From an uncultured Eggerthellaceae bacterium (GTDB lineage Bacteria > Actinomycetota > Coriobacteriia > Coriobacteriales > Eggerthellaceae), in the NCBI GenBank assembly GCA_958454405.1, contig CAUEBO010000020.1, positions 1-41,001 on the forward strand: a stretch of DNA of 41,001 nt. Direction: 5' to 3'. Made by a program: the position numbers and the translations under genes. Shown in pieces: positions 15,742 through 23,921 of this stretch (position 1 is the stretch's first letter; every line of letters begins with the position of its first letter). Below the pieces are notes generated by a model that was given only the letters and a program-made list of their open reading frames with translations, was not told the origin of the DNA and ran no database searches.

Positions 15742-18529
15742 GTGCTTCTCCTTCGAACACCGGTGCGAACGACCACACCAGGGAATATGAGGGGCGGCTC
15801 ACCGCTTCGGGCGAGAAGGTTCCAAAGTAGGTGCCGGAAAAGGCGAGGCGGCTGCGTGCGGACGGGGCGAGCGTCGTCCGCCAGCCGTCCGACGGGCTCT
15901 CGGCGGCGAAGGGGTGCAGGTACTCGAGGACCGTCGTCCCGTCGACGTCGAGGTCGAGCTTGAGGTCGTTGCCGCCCGTTGCCGCTTCGGGTCCGCTCAT
16001 CAGGTTGATCCCGTCGCCTTCCACGACGTTGAATCCGGCGAGGGACACGTTGACGGGGAGGTTGGAGTCATTCTCTATCTCGTAGAGCGGAGAGATGATC
16101 TTGCCGCCCTCGTACACGTTGAGCGTCCCGAAGAGCATTTTCGTGGGAATGCGGACGTCGACCCACTGGGCCTCGTCGATGATGGTGACCGCGATGGCGC
16201 GCTCGACGTCCCGCGCGGACAGCATGACGGTTTGCGTTCCCGCCGCTTCTGCCAAAGGGTCGCTGGGCAGGACGATCTCCGCGGACAGGTCCTCGCCGGT
16301 CAGGACGTCCCACGCCTGGGCGCGGCTCCGGTCCAAGACGAACCTCGCCGCGTCGTCGCGGGGGAATTCGCTCATGCGGAACGAGAAGTCCTCCGCGCGC
16401 AGCGCGATACCGCGCTCGGCATCCACGACGGTGCTCTCATCGGTCACGAACACGGGCACCGTCACCAGAGTGCTTTTCCCCGTGGCGTTGGTCAGAACGA
16501 CTTTGGCGACGGCCGGCCCGACGACGTCGGTGCCGGGCGCCTCGGCGATGACGGCCTGCAAGGGGCCTTCGTCGCCGGCGTCGGCGTTCTTGACAAGCGC
16601 CCAGGCATCCGCAGGAAACGGATCGCCCTGCCTGACGATCTGGAGGACGGGGTCGGCCGAGGGGTTTCCGGCCTCGAGCACCGCGACCTTCTTCTTGAGG
16701 GCGATGAGATCGTGCACCGAGGTCACTTCGAGCGCGGTTCGGGAGTCGACGGCCGTGTTGTCTATCGCCACGGAATAGCGCCCGGCGTCGTCGCTGGTTC
16801 CTGAAAAGCTCCGTTCTGAGCCGTCGTTTCCTGCGTAGTCGACGTAAACTCGCGCGGCGGGCTCCGTCGATCCGGTTGCGGCGACAGAGTGGGTCCACTG
16901 TCGGTCGGGCGCCAAGAGCAGGGGCTCGGTGCCCACCTGGATGACGCGGGCGTTTTTGGGGTCGAATCCGGCGGCGAGGCCGTCGTGGTTCGAGGTGGTG
17001 GACTTCAGCACGTCTTGGCCTGCGGCCAAATCGAGAGTCGCGAACAGACCGTCGGGGTCTTCGGACGACCACATGCGGGCGGGCTTCTCCTGCGCGGCCG
17101 CAGCTGCGTAGGTCGGCCAATAGTTGAAGTCCGTCGTGGCGAACCGCAGGGAGTTCGCCTGCGCCAAGCCGAAGATGGGCCTGTTCGAGGGCTGCACGGC
17201 GAAGACCACCGCTTTCGCCCGGTCGATCTGCACGACGGGGTCGCCTCCGGCCGGGCTGAGGAAGCGGAATAGCGGGTAGGCGTAGGCGGAGCCGTTCGTT
17301 CCCGGCTTGTTGAGGTAGTTCATCCGCAGGACCGCTCCCTCCTCCACGACGAGCTCGTTGGAAAGGGCGATGCCCCCGGCGAAGTTGAACACCGCCGTGG
17401 CGTTCTTGCCGATGCGCATCGAGTCGACGCGATGGTCCTCCGCCGTGCTCAACGGGTTGTGTCCCGTTATGTCGATGAGGAGGGACGCGTCGTCGTCGAC
17501 GTTCAGGACGACGTTGTAGGTCGTGCCCTCGATCCAGAAGAAGCCCCGGCCGGTGTTGGCGGAAGTCTTGAAGGAGGCCTGCGCCCCGTTCTCGATCGTG
17601 AGATAGGGCTTCTCGGTTCCGGCGCCGAACATCCAGAAGAAGGCGTTGCCGACCGTCGTCGATTCAACGGTGAGCGTGCCGTGCACGGAAACGCCGTGCA
17701 CCTCGCCTATCTCCTCGGCTGCGTTCGAGTTGTATCCGTTCGACTTGATGACGACGTTGTTCTCTCCGACGAACGACACGTTGCCGTATCGGTTGTACAC
17801 GAGCTGGGGGCCCGTGTAGTCGACGTTGTCGAGGACGATGGTCGGCGCCCCGGACGTCGCGGTGCACGAGACCACGCCGTAATAGGTCCGCCCGATGATC
17901 GTCATGTTCCTCAGCGTGTACACGGGGCTCGTCGTCGCGGACGAGGTGAACGTGGTCGCGCCCTGCTGCTCGAGCGTGTAGCGACCTTGGCCGTCTATCG
18001 TCAGCGCGGGTTTCGAAGCGGGGATGGGGATCGGTCCCGTCATGACGATGTCGCCGCCCAAAACGACGGTGTCGATCTCCGGCGAGGCGACGGCCGAGGA
18101 GAGCTCCTGGAACGTGGTCGCCAGAGAGCTCGCGCGCTCCTGCCCGTCTGCGTCAAGAGGCTCTGCGGCGGGGGCGCCTCCCTCGATGGCCTTCGAGGCG
18201 GCGGGGAGGGCGGCTTCCTCTTCGGTTCCCGCGGTCGTTCCAGCGTCTTCGGGACCGCCTGTTTCCGGTTTTGTTTCGGGTGCGTTCGCAACCTCGCCTG
18301 CATCGCCACCGCTGCCGTCGGGCCCATCCGGCTCGAGCATGCCGCTTTGCGCTTCGCCTTGCGGCGCGCCCGCGCGTTCGGAGGGGGACTGCGAGATCTC
18401 GAGCGCGCGTCCGAACGAGGGCGCGGGAACTCCCGCCAGCAGCGCGACCGCCAGCAGCGCAAGCAGGCCGCGGCGGACTGTCCTTCTCAGATCGCCTATG
18501 TTCGCCTCCTTCTTCGAACGCTTCCTCAT
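15731..18529 (-). CDS. Large secreted protein with pectate-lyase-like adhesive domain
   Basis: 932 aa. A signal peptide (RRTVRRGLLALLAVALLAGV, then PAPSFGRA) is followed by an Ala/Pro/Glu-rich linker of about 100 residues. Next is a right-handed beta-helix region (VVLGGDIVMTGPIPIPASKP, LTIDGQGRYTLEQQ, repeated asymmetric strands with Asn/Gly turns) like the pectate-lyase-like adhesive domain of Gram-positive surface proteins. Then come Ig-like segments (WTHSVAATGSTEPAARVYVD) and the C-terminal WVDVRIPTKMLFGTLN domain shared with the 219-aa protein. There is no LPxTG-like anchor, so retention would need another factor. The ATG at 18529 is used; a TTG at 18538 is the alternative. No ribosome site precedes either, whereas AAGGAGG occurs 13 codons in (see findings). 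Likely an adhesin or matrix component. Confidence 0.75.
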   Translation of the reverse strand: MRKRSKKEANIGDLRRTVRRGLLALLAVALLAGVPAPSFGRALEISQSPSERAGAPQGEAQSGMLEPDGPDGSGGDAGEVANAPETKPETGGPEDAGTTAGTEEEAALPAASKAIEGGAPAAEPLDADGQERASSLATTFQELSSAVASPEIDTVVLGGDIVMTGPIPIPASKPALTIDGQGRYTLEQQGATTFTSSATTSPVYTLRNMTIIGRTYYGVVSCTATSGAPTIVLDNVDYTGPQLVYNRYGNVSFVGENNVVIKSNGYNSNAAEEIGEVHGVSVHGTLTVESTTVGNAFFWMFGAGTEKPYLTIENGAQASFKTSANTGRGFFWIEGTTYNVVLNVDDDASLLIDITGHNPLSTAEDHRVDSMRIGKNATAVFNFAGGIALSNELVVEEGAVLRMNYLNKPGTNGSAYAYPLFRFLSPAGGDPVVQIDRAKAVVFAVQPSNRPIFGLAQANSLRFATTDFNYWPTYAAAAAQEKPARMWSSEDPDGLFATLDLAAGQDVLKSTTSNHDGLAAGFDPKNARVIQVGTEPLLLAPDRQWTHSVAATGSTEPAARVYVDYAGNDGSERSFSGTSDDAGRYSVAIDNTAVDSRTALEVTSVHDLIALKKKVAVLEAGNPSADPVLQIVRQGDPFPADAWALVKNADAGDEGPLQAVIAEAPGTDVVGPAVAKVVLTNATGKSTLVTVPVFVTDESTVVDAERGIALRAEDFSFRMSEFPRDDAARFVLDRSRAQAWDVLTGEDLSAEIVLPSDPLAEAAGTQTVMLSARDVERAIAVTIIDEAQWVDVRIPTKMLFGTLNVYEGGKIISPLYEIENDSNLPVNVSLAGFNVVEGDGINLMSGPEAATGGNDLKLDLDVDGTTVLEYLHPFAAESPSDGWRTTLAPSARSRLAFSGTYFGTFSPEAVSRPSYSLVWSFAPVFEGEAHDQ

Positions 18530-18857
18530 GCTTGACAAAAAAGCCTATAAAAACACTATGGTATTACGGGACATATTCTACTGGACCGGAATCCCGAGGC
18601 CGCGTTCATCATGCATCTGTTGCTTTTCCTATAGTATTTATCCACAGGTAAGACGGCGCCCACGCGCCCCTCCATCCCCGCCGGCTCGTCGATTGATGCT
18701 CGGGCTGCTTCCGTCGTGCCTGATCCGGCGTTTGTTGAAATCGTGGACGCGAGTGGCCGTCAGGCCGTTCGTGGCATACTGGAGACGGTCGCGCACTCAA
18801 GACGCGGCCTCAATCGATGCAGGTGCTTTGTCTGCACCCGGCAGGAAAGGAACCACC
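18530..18857. other. Divergent non-coding region between exported-protein operon and thrS
   Basis: 328 bp without a convincing gene. The left third is AT-rich and has two near-identical decamers, CTATGGTATT (18556-18565) and CTATAGTATT (18629-18638), 73 bp apart. No T-box core (TGGNACCGCG) is present, so thrS does not appear to use T-box control. A candidate thrS promoter lies at 18772-18780. Confidence 0.5.
18772..18780 (+). promoter_or_regulatory. Candidate extended -10 promoter of thrS
   Basis: TGG-CATACT lies 78 bp before the thrS start, within CGTGGCATACTGGA. A nearly identical context, CGTGGTAGACTGGA, precedes the YbjQ-family gene at about 22825-22838, which supports both as promoters. 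No good -35 is visible. Confidence 0.4.
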
Positions 18858-20771
18858 ATGAACATCGTACTTCCCGACGGCTCGAACAAGGAGCTCGCCG
18901 ACGGCGCCACCGTCGCTGACGTGGCCGCGTCCATCGGCGCGGGCCTGGCGAAGGCCGCGCTCGCGGGCATCGTGAACGACCAGCCGGTCGACCTTTCGGC
19001 TCCCGTGGCCGAGGGCGATTCGGTGGCCATCGTCACCGCCAAGAGCGACGAGGGCCTGGAGCTTCTGCGCCACTCCACCGCGCACGTCATGGCTGCCGCG
19101 CTCGTCGACCTGTACGGCGACGTGCAGTTCGGCGTGGGGCCGGCCATCGAGGACGGCTTCTACTACGACGTCAAGCTCGACCGCGCGCTGTCGCCGGACG
19201 ACTTCGCCGCCATCGAGGCCCGCATGGCCGAGATCGTGAAGGCCGACGAGCCTTATCTGCGCCGCGTGGTCACGCGCGCCGAGGCCGAGGACATCTTCGC
19301 CGACCAGCCGTTCAAGCTGGAGCTCATAGCCGAGCTGCCCGAGGACGCCGTCATCACCACCTATACCATCGGCAAGTTCACGGACCTGTGCCGCGGGCCG
19401 CACCTGCCCTCCACCGGCAAGCTGGGTGCCTTCAAGCTCACGAAGCTGGCCGGCGCGTACTGGCGCGGCGACTCGGAGCGCGAGATGCTCACCCGCATCT
19501 ACGGCACCGCGTTCTTCAAGCAGAAGGAGCTGGACGAGCATCTGCGCAACCTGGAGGAGGCCGAGAAGCGCGACCACCGCAAGCTGGGCCGCGAACTGGG
19601 CATCTACATGATGGATCCCATGGCCGGCGTGGGCCTGCCGCTCTACCTGCCCAAGGGCGCGCGCGTCATCCGCACCATGCAGGAGTGGCTGCGCCGCGAC
19701 CTGTACGAGCGCGGCTACGAGGAGGTCATCACCCCGCACATCTACAACGCCGACGTGTGGAAGACTTCGGGCCACTACGGCTTCTACAAAGAGAACATGT
19801 ACTTCTTCGAGATCAACGAGGGCGACGACGAGAACCCCCGCATGAGCGAGTACGGCGTGAAGCCCATGAACTGCCCGGGCCACGTGATGCTGTACAAGAA
19901 CGAGCTGCACTCCTACCGCGACCTGCCGCTGCGCTACTTCGAATTCGGCACCGTGTACCGCCACGAGATGAGCGGCGTCGTGCACGGCCTTTTGCGCGCC
20001 CGCGGCTTCACCCAGGACGACGCGCACGTGTTCTGCACGCGCGACCAGGTGGTGGACGAGGTGGTGGCCATCCTCGACCTCGTGGACCACATCATGACCA
20101 CGTTCGGCTTCGAGTACACCGCCGAGATATCCACCCGCCCCGAGAAGTCCATCGGCACCGACGACATGTGGGACCACGCCACCGAGTCGCTCAAGGAAGC
20201 GTGTGCGCGCCACGGGCTGGAATACGAGATCAACGAGGGCGACGGCGCGTTCTACGGCCCGAAGATCGACATCAAGGTGAAAGACGCCATCGGCCGCACC
20301 TGGCAGTGCTCCACCGTGCAGGTGGACTTCAACATGCCCGAGCGCTTCGAGCTGACCTATCGCACCGAGGACAACACCGAGGAGCGCCCCTGGATGCTCC
20401 ATCGCGCCATCTTCGGCTCCATCGAGCGCTTCTTGGGGATCCTCATCGAGCATTACGCCGGCGCGCTGCCGCTGTGGCTGGCTCCCGTGCAGGTGGCCGT
20501 GCTGCCGCTGGCCGACCGTCACAACGACGCGGCCGCCGAGCTGGCGAAACAGCTCAAGGCTGCGGGCGGGCGCGTGGAGGTGTACGACCAGAACGAGCCC
20601 ATGCGCGTGAAGATCGCGAAGGCCCAGAGCCAGAAGATCCCGTACATGGTGGTGCTGGGCGACAAGGAGATCGAGAACGGCACGGTCAGCGTGCGCGAGC
20701 GCCACGAGGGCGACCTGGGCGCGTGGGACGTGGAGAAGCTGGTGCAGACCGTGCGCGACGCCGCGCTGTAG
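18858..20771 (+). CDS. thrS: Threonyl-tRNA synthetase
   Basis: 637 aa, full length. It charges tRNA-Thr with threonine (EC 6.1.1.3). Domains in order: TGS (1-60); editing domain with HSTAH (His72, His76) and the TDLCRGPHLPSTG motif; class II catalytic core from about 240, with MNCPGH (zinc-ligand Cys339), VYRHEMSGVVHGLLRARGFTQDD (motif 2), GAFYGPKIDI, and PWMLHRAIFGSIERFLGILIEH (motif 3); and an anticodon-binding domain from about 540 (LPLADRHNDAAAEL). The ATG at 18858 follows GGAAAGGA and matches the family start; the frame is open far upstream but that part is unrelated. Strongly GC-rich core-genome codons. It is monocistronic, ending at the terminator 20842-20871. Confidence 0.98.
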   Translation: MNIVLPDGSNKELADGATVADVAASIGAGLAKAALAGIVNDQPVDLSAPVAEGDSVAIVTAKSDEGLELLRHSTAHVMAAALVDLYGDVQFGVGPAIEDGFYYDVKLDRALSPDDFAAIEARMAEIVKADEPYLRRVVTRAEAEDIFADQPFKLELIAELPEDAVITTYTIGKFTDLCRGPHLPSTGKLGAFKLTKLAGAYWRGDSEREMLTRIYGTAFFKQKELDEHLRNLEEAEKRDHRKLGRELGIYMMDPMAGVGLPLYLPKGARVIRTMQEWLRRDLYERGYEEVITPHIYNADVWKTSGHYGFYKENMYFFEINEGDDENPRMSEYGVKPMNCPGHVMLYKNELHSYRDLPLRYFEFGTVYRHEMSGVVHGLLRARGFTQDDAHVFCTRDQVVDEVVAILDLVDHIMTTFGFEYTAEISTRPEKSIGTDDMWDHATESLKEACARHGLEYEINEGDGAFYGPKIDIKVKDAIGRTWQCSTVQVDFNMPERFELTYRTEDNTEERPWMLHRAIFGSIERFLGILIEHYAGALPLWLAPVQVAVLPLADRHNDAAAELAKQLKAAGGRVEVYDQNEPMRVKIAKAQSQKIPYMVVLGDKEIENGTVSVRERHEGDLGAWDVEKLVQTVRDAAL

Positions 20772-20841
20772 GCTTCTGCTTCTCGCCGGGCATCGAGACG
20801 GCCCGGCTGCGCGATCCGACCCTGCTCGACCCGCAACGAAC

Positions 20842-20871
20842 GAAGCGGCCCCGGCATCCCGGGGCCGCTTC
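20842..20871 (+). terminator. Hairpin terminator after thrS
   Basis: GAAGCGGCCCCGG (20842-20854) and CCGGGGCCGCTTC (20859-20871) form a perfect 13-bp stem with loop CATC. The T-tract is poor (TTCTCATC), but position 71 bp after thrS and before the convergent antiporter gene fits termination in both directions. Confidence 0.75.
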
Positions 20872-20922
20872 TCATCAGGCGGCCATTCGGCGCGCGGCCC
20901 CTTCCTCCTTGTGCGAAGGGGG

Positions 20923-22626
20923 CTAGCGACGGTCCTCTTCGGGGCCGGGGCGCCCTGCGTCGCCGGCAGCTCCGTGCGAATCTGACGGATTCTGCCGGAT
21001 CGCCTCCTGGAACATGCGCCGGGCCTCTTCTTGGTTGATGCCCATGCGCTCGGCGGCGCGGCCCATTTCGGCCATGCGGCGATGGTATTCGCGCACCGCG
21101 CGCTCGGCTATGCGCCGCCGCCGTTCCTCGCGATGGGCGGCATGGTGTTCGATGGCGGGGGAGACGTGCTCGCCTACGAGCTGGTCGCCAGCCGCTTTCT
21201 TCGCGGCGATCTCTTGCGCGGCCACATCGAGCGCCTCGTCGATGGCGCGTTTGCGTGCCGACGTGCGCTGCAGGCCGAAGGCGGCGTCCTGCCATGCGGC
21301 ATCGGCTCCGCTGCGGCGGTTGCGCCGGGCGGCGATGCGGGCCGCCGCCTCCTGGCGGGCGAGCATCCGCTCGAGTTCCCAGTGCTCGCGCAGGATCGAT
21401 CCGACGTCGCGCGGATTCTGGGCGATCTCCCGCATCGCTTCGATGGGCTGGGCGTCGGCAACGCGGTAGGTGAGCGATGCCAGAAGCGGCATGAGGAACA
21501 CGGTGACGGCGCCGGCGGCCACCAGCACGCTCGCCGTCTCCTGGGGCATGGCTTGCGCGCTCACGGCCACCGAGGTCACGGCTACGATGATGGGCAGGGC
21601 CGTCGTGCAGTACAGCGACACGGTCAGGCGGTTGTGCGTGGACATGTCGCGCGTCTCCTTCCCGGAAGACAGCGCGGCGAAGATGGGCACGGCGCGGATG
21701 AGCAGCAGCATGAGGATGAAGCCGACCAGCAAAACGGGCTGCTGGAACACGGCCAGAAGGTCGATCTTCGCCCCGGAGACGATGAAGAAGATGGGGATGA
21801 GGAAGCCGTAGGCCACGCCGTCCAGCTTCTTCTCCAGGCTGTCGTCTCCCTCGGGGATGATGTAGCGCAGCACGAAGCCGGCGGCGAACGCTCCCAGCAC
21901 GATGTCGAGGGCGAACACGGCGGACAGCGCCACGAGCCCCACGAGGAGGAGCACGGTAACGCGCATCATGGTCTGCGACGTGGTGTCGGCGTTCTCGGTG
22001 AGGAAGCGGAACAGGCGATGCCCCGCCTTCTTCGCCTTGGACGGCACGACGGCCACGAGCACGGCCACCGCCACGAATCCGAGCAGGATGAGCACGGTCT
22101 TCCATTCAGCGCGCGTCGAGAGCAGCAGCGCCATCGCCAGCACCGGGCACAGCTCGCCCCAGGTGCCGTACGCGAGGATGGACTCGCCGACGCGGGTGCC
22201 GAAGAGATCCCGCTCCTTCAGGATGGGCATGAGCGTGCCGAGCGCAGTGGTGGTGAGCGCGATGGCTACGGCGATGCCGTCGATGTGGCTCACCGAGAAG
22301 TCCGGCGAGAGGCGCACGGCGATGAAGGCGAGCACGATGGAGACGATCCAGGTCAGAAGGCCCCGCTTGCCCTGCGAACCTGTCAGGCTCTTCGGGTTGA
22401 TCTCGTAGCCCGCAAGCAGGAACAGAAACGCCAGTCCCAGGTCGGAAAGCAGCCCGACCGAATCGGTGAGCCTGATGGCTCCGATCATGTGCGGGCCCAG
22501 CAGCGCCCCTGCTATCAGCAAAAACACCGTTTCGGGGACGAGCTTGCCCGGGATCAGCCGGGCGGCGATGGGGCAGGCCGCCGCAACGAGCGCGATGACG
22601 GCGAGCGATACGAGGTCGGCGGTCAT
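20923..22626 (-). CDS. CPA2-family monovalent cation/proton antiporter with long cytoplasmic tail
   Basis: 567 aa. The first 410 residues form about 12 membrane helices of the Na+/H+ exchanger fold: GKLVPETVFLLIAGALLGPH, SDLGLAFLFLLAGYEINPKS, VAIALTTTALGTLMPIL and DGVAYGFLIPIFFIVSGAKI, the last being the usual inverted-repeat partner. It exchanges Na+ or K+ for protons across the membrane. Instead of a TrkA-N domain, the C-terminal 150 residues form an Arg/Glu/Ala-rich helical tail (REHWELERMLARQEAAARI, then EEARRMFQEAI), probably coiled coil. ATG 22626 follows GAAAGG; longer open frames upstream are unrelated. Ion specificity is unknown. Confidence 0.85.
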   Translation of the reverse strand: MTADLVSLAVIALVAAACPIAARLIPGKLVPETVFLLIAGALLGPHMIGAIRLTDSVGLLSDLGLAFLFLLAGYEINPKSLTGSQGKRGLLTWIVSIVLAFIAVRLSPDFSVSHIDGIAVAIALTTTALGTLMPILKERDLFGTRVGESILAYGTWGELCPVLAMALLLSTRAEWKTVLILLGFVAVAVLVAVVPSKAKKAGHRLFRFLTENADTTSQTMMRVTVLLLVGLVALSAVFALDIVLGAFAAGFVLRYIIPEGDDSLEKKLDGVAYGFLIPIFFIVSGAKIDLLAVFQQPVLLVGFILMLLLIRAVPIFAALSSGKETRDMSTHNRLTVSLYCTTALPIIVAVTSVAVSAQAMPQETASVLVAAGAVTVFLMPLLASLTYRVADAQPIEAMREIAQNPRDVGSILREHWELERMLARQEAAARIAARRNRRSGADAAWQDAAFGLQRTSARKRAIDEALDVAAQEIAAKKAAGDQLVGEHVSPAIEHHAAHREERRRRIAERAVREYHRRMAEMGRAAERMGINQEEARRMFQEAIRQNPSDSHGAAGDAGRPGPEEDRR

Positions 22627-22675
22627 GTCAAAAGGGCCTTTCGTGCACGGGGTGCGAAAACCGATAAACTCCGCT

Positions 22676-22681
22676 ATTGTA
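22676..22681 (-). promoter_or_regulatory. Candidate -10 of the antiporter gene
   Basis: On the minus strand TACAAT, preceded directly by TG, lies 50 bp before the antiporter start; no good -35 is seen at 17 bp. The 22627-22902 gap also holds the inverted repeat GCTCCGAT/ATCGGAGC (22718-22725, 22755-22762) and no gene. Confidence 0.35.
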
Positions 22682-22826
22682 CACCTTCGCCGCGCAGGGC
22701 GCGTCCCCTTCGCGAGCGCTCCGATTCGCCGGTTCCGGTAAAACAGCCGGAGCGATCGGAGCAACGGGGGCGGCGAATTCGAGGGCGACGGGAGAGCCTG
22801 CGCGAATCGGCGGGCGGGCCGCGTCG

Positions 22827-22835
22827 TGGTAGACT
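22827..22835 (+). promoter_or_regulatory. Candidate extended -10 promoter of the YbjQ-family gene
   Basis: TGG-TAGACT in the context CGTGGTAGACTGGA, 68 bp before the start codon, resembles the element before thrS. No clear -35. Confidence 0.4.
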
Positions 22836-22902
22836 GGAACCGGACAGCGTGCTCCCCGGTGAGGGGCCGCGCGCGAAGCGAACGAGAACAGGAGCGCACG
22901 CC

Positions 22903-23226
22903 ATGATCGTCACCACCACGCCCACCGTCGAGGGCTACCGCATCTCCGGCTACTACGGCATCGTGTTCGGCGAGGTCATCACCGGCATCAACTTCCTGCG
23001 CGATTTCGGCGCGGGCATCCGCAACATCGTGGGCGGCCGCAGCGAGGGCTACGAGCAGGAGCTGTTGCAGGCGCGCACCGAGGCGCTGCAGGAGCTGGAG
23101 CAGCGCGCGAGCACGCTCGGCGCGCATGCCGTCGTGGGCGTGGATCTGGACTACGAGGTGCTCGGCCAAGGCAACATGCTCATGGTCACCGCATCAGGCA
23201 CCGCCGTGACCCTCGAACAGGCGTAG
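22903..23226 (+). CDS. YbjQ/UPF0145 family protein
   Basis: 107 aa, the normal length for the family. MIVTTTPTVEGYRISGYYG with VFGEVITGINFLRDF, GGRSEGYEQELLQARTEALQELEQRA and LGAHAVVGVDLDYEVLG cover the whole fold, a homopentameric beta-alpha protein. Annotations often call it a heavy-metal-binding domain, but function is not established. ATG 22903 has GGAG 8 bp upstream. It stands alone, followed 32 bp later by an unrelated membrane protein gene. Confidence 0.93.
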   Translation: MIVTTTPTVEGYRISGYYGIVFGEVITGINFLRDFGAGIRNIVGGRSEGYEQELLQARTEALQELEQRASTLGAHAVVGVDLDYEVLGQGNMLMVTASGTAVTLEQA

Positions 23227-23258
23227 TCGCCCGCGCGCAGAAACGGCGAATTGAGTCT

Positions 23259-23921
23259 ATGGCAGATAGGGAAACAGGCAGCCGAACACGCTTCACGGGA
23301 AAAGCCGCCGTGCTGGTTGCGGCGATGCTGGCCGTTGCCTGCGTGGCTGCGATCTGCGCGCTCGTTTTCCATGGGGCCGGCTCCAGATCGGACGACGACC
23401 TTGATCGTTCTTGGTTCGAGAACGTGTTCGCCGTCGATGATCGGGAACGCGACCAGCCTCTGCCGATCTGGTACGAGATTGGCGGCGACGAGCTCGCGCT
23501 GCGTATCGACGAATCCCGGATCGTCAGCGCGACGGTCTACAACTACCCCGTGTTCGGCTCTGAGGGAAAGCGGTCGCTTGACGACCTGGACGAGGCGAAA
23601 AGCTTCCTGAGCCTTGTGAATGGCAAGACGTTCACTGCCTGCCAGACGCTTGATTCGTGGAACAAAGAGCGGGAAGGTTGGTCGGGCGGCTACAGCACGA
23701 GTATCGAATTCCTTGACGGAAACGGCGATTGCGCCGGCAAGGTGAACTACAATCCCGCCTTTCCCGGCGGTGGCGTCGCCGTGCTGGCCGACGGACTGAT
23801 ATACCGGATGGAGGGGGACCAATCCGCCGTCATCGGCCTCCTCGACAAGCTGGTTCAGCGTTTGTCCGAGTCTGAGTGCAGCCAAGACGGTGTGGCGGCG
23901 GGCCAGGCGTCTCATGTCTGA
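23259..23921 (+). CDS. Hypothetical membrane-anchored extracytoplasmic protein
   Basis: 220 aa, family not recognised. Residues 13-40 are one hydrophobic helix (GKAAVLVAAMLAVACVAAIC then ALVF) after a basic start, giving a type II anchor or uncleaved signal; a lipobox is not convincing. The outside part has regularly spaced Gly/Trp/Tyr (LPIWYEIGGDELALRIDES, WNKEREGWSGGYSTSIEFLD, GGVAVLADGLIYRMEGD), suggesting a compact beta domain. The ATG at 23259 has only weak GAG upstream. Its last 8 bp overlap the potassium-channel gene, so the two are probably co-expressed and could act together, but no known channel subunit of this type is recognised. Confidence 0.6.
   Translation: MADRETGSRTRFTGKAAVLVAAMLAVACVAAICALVFHGAGSRSDDDLDRSWFENVFAVDDRERDQPLPIWYEIGGDELALRIDESRIVSATVYNYPVFGSEGKRSLDDLDEAKSFLSLVNGKTFTACQTLDSWNKEREGWSGGYSTSIEFLDGNGDCAGKVNYNPAFPGGGVAVLADGLIYRMEGDQSAVIGLLDKLVQRLSESECSQDGVAAGQASHV

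Noticed and set aside
18024..18857. 278-residue N-terminal extension of threonyl-tRNA synthetase in the same open frame
   Set aside because: It is antisense to the 932-aa exported protein gene, has unrelated composition, and the family start with a ribosome site is at 18858.
18640..18857. T-box riboswitch before thrS
   Set aside because: No TGGNACCGCG core and no antiterminator/terminator pair in the leader.
18810..20705. Minus-strand frame opposite thrS
   Set aside because: Antisense shadow of a highly conserved housekeeping gene; His/Val-rich with no family.
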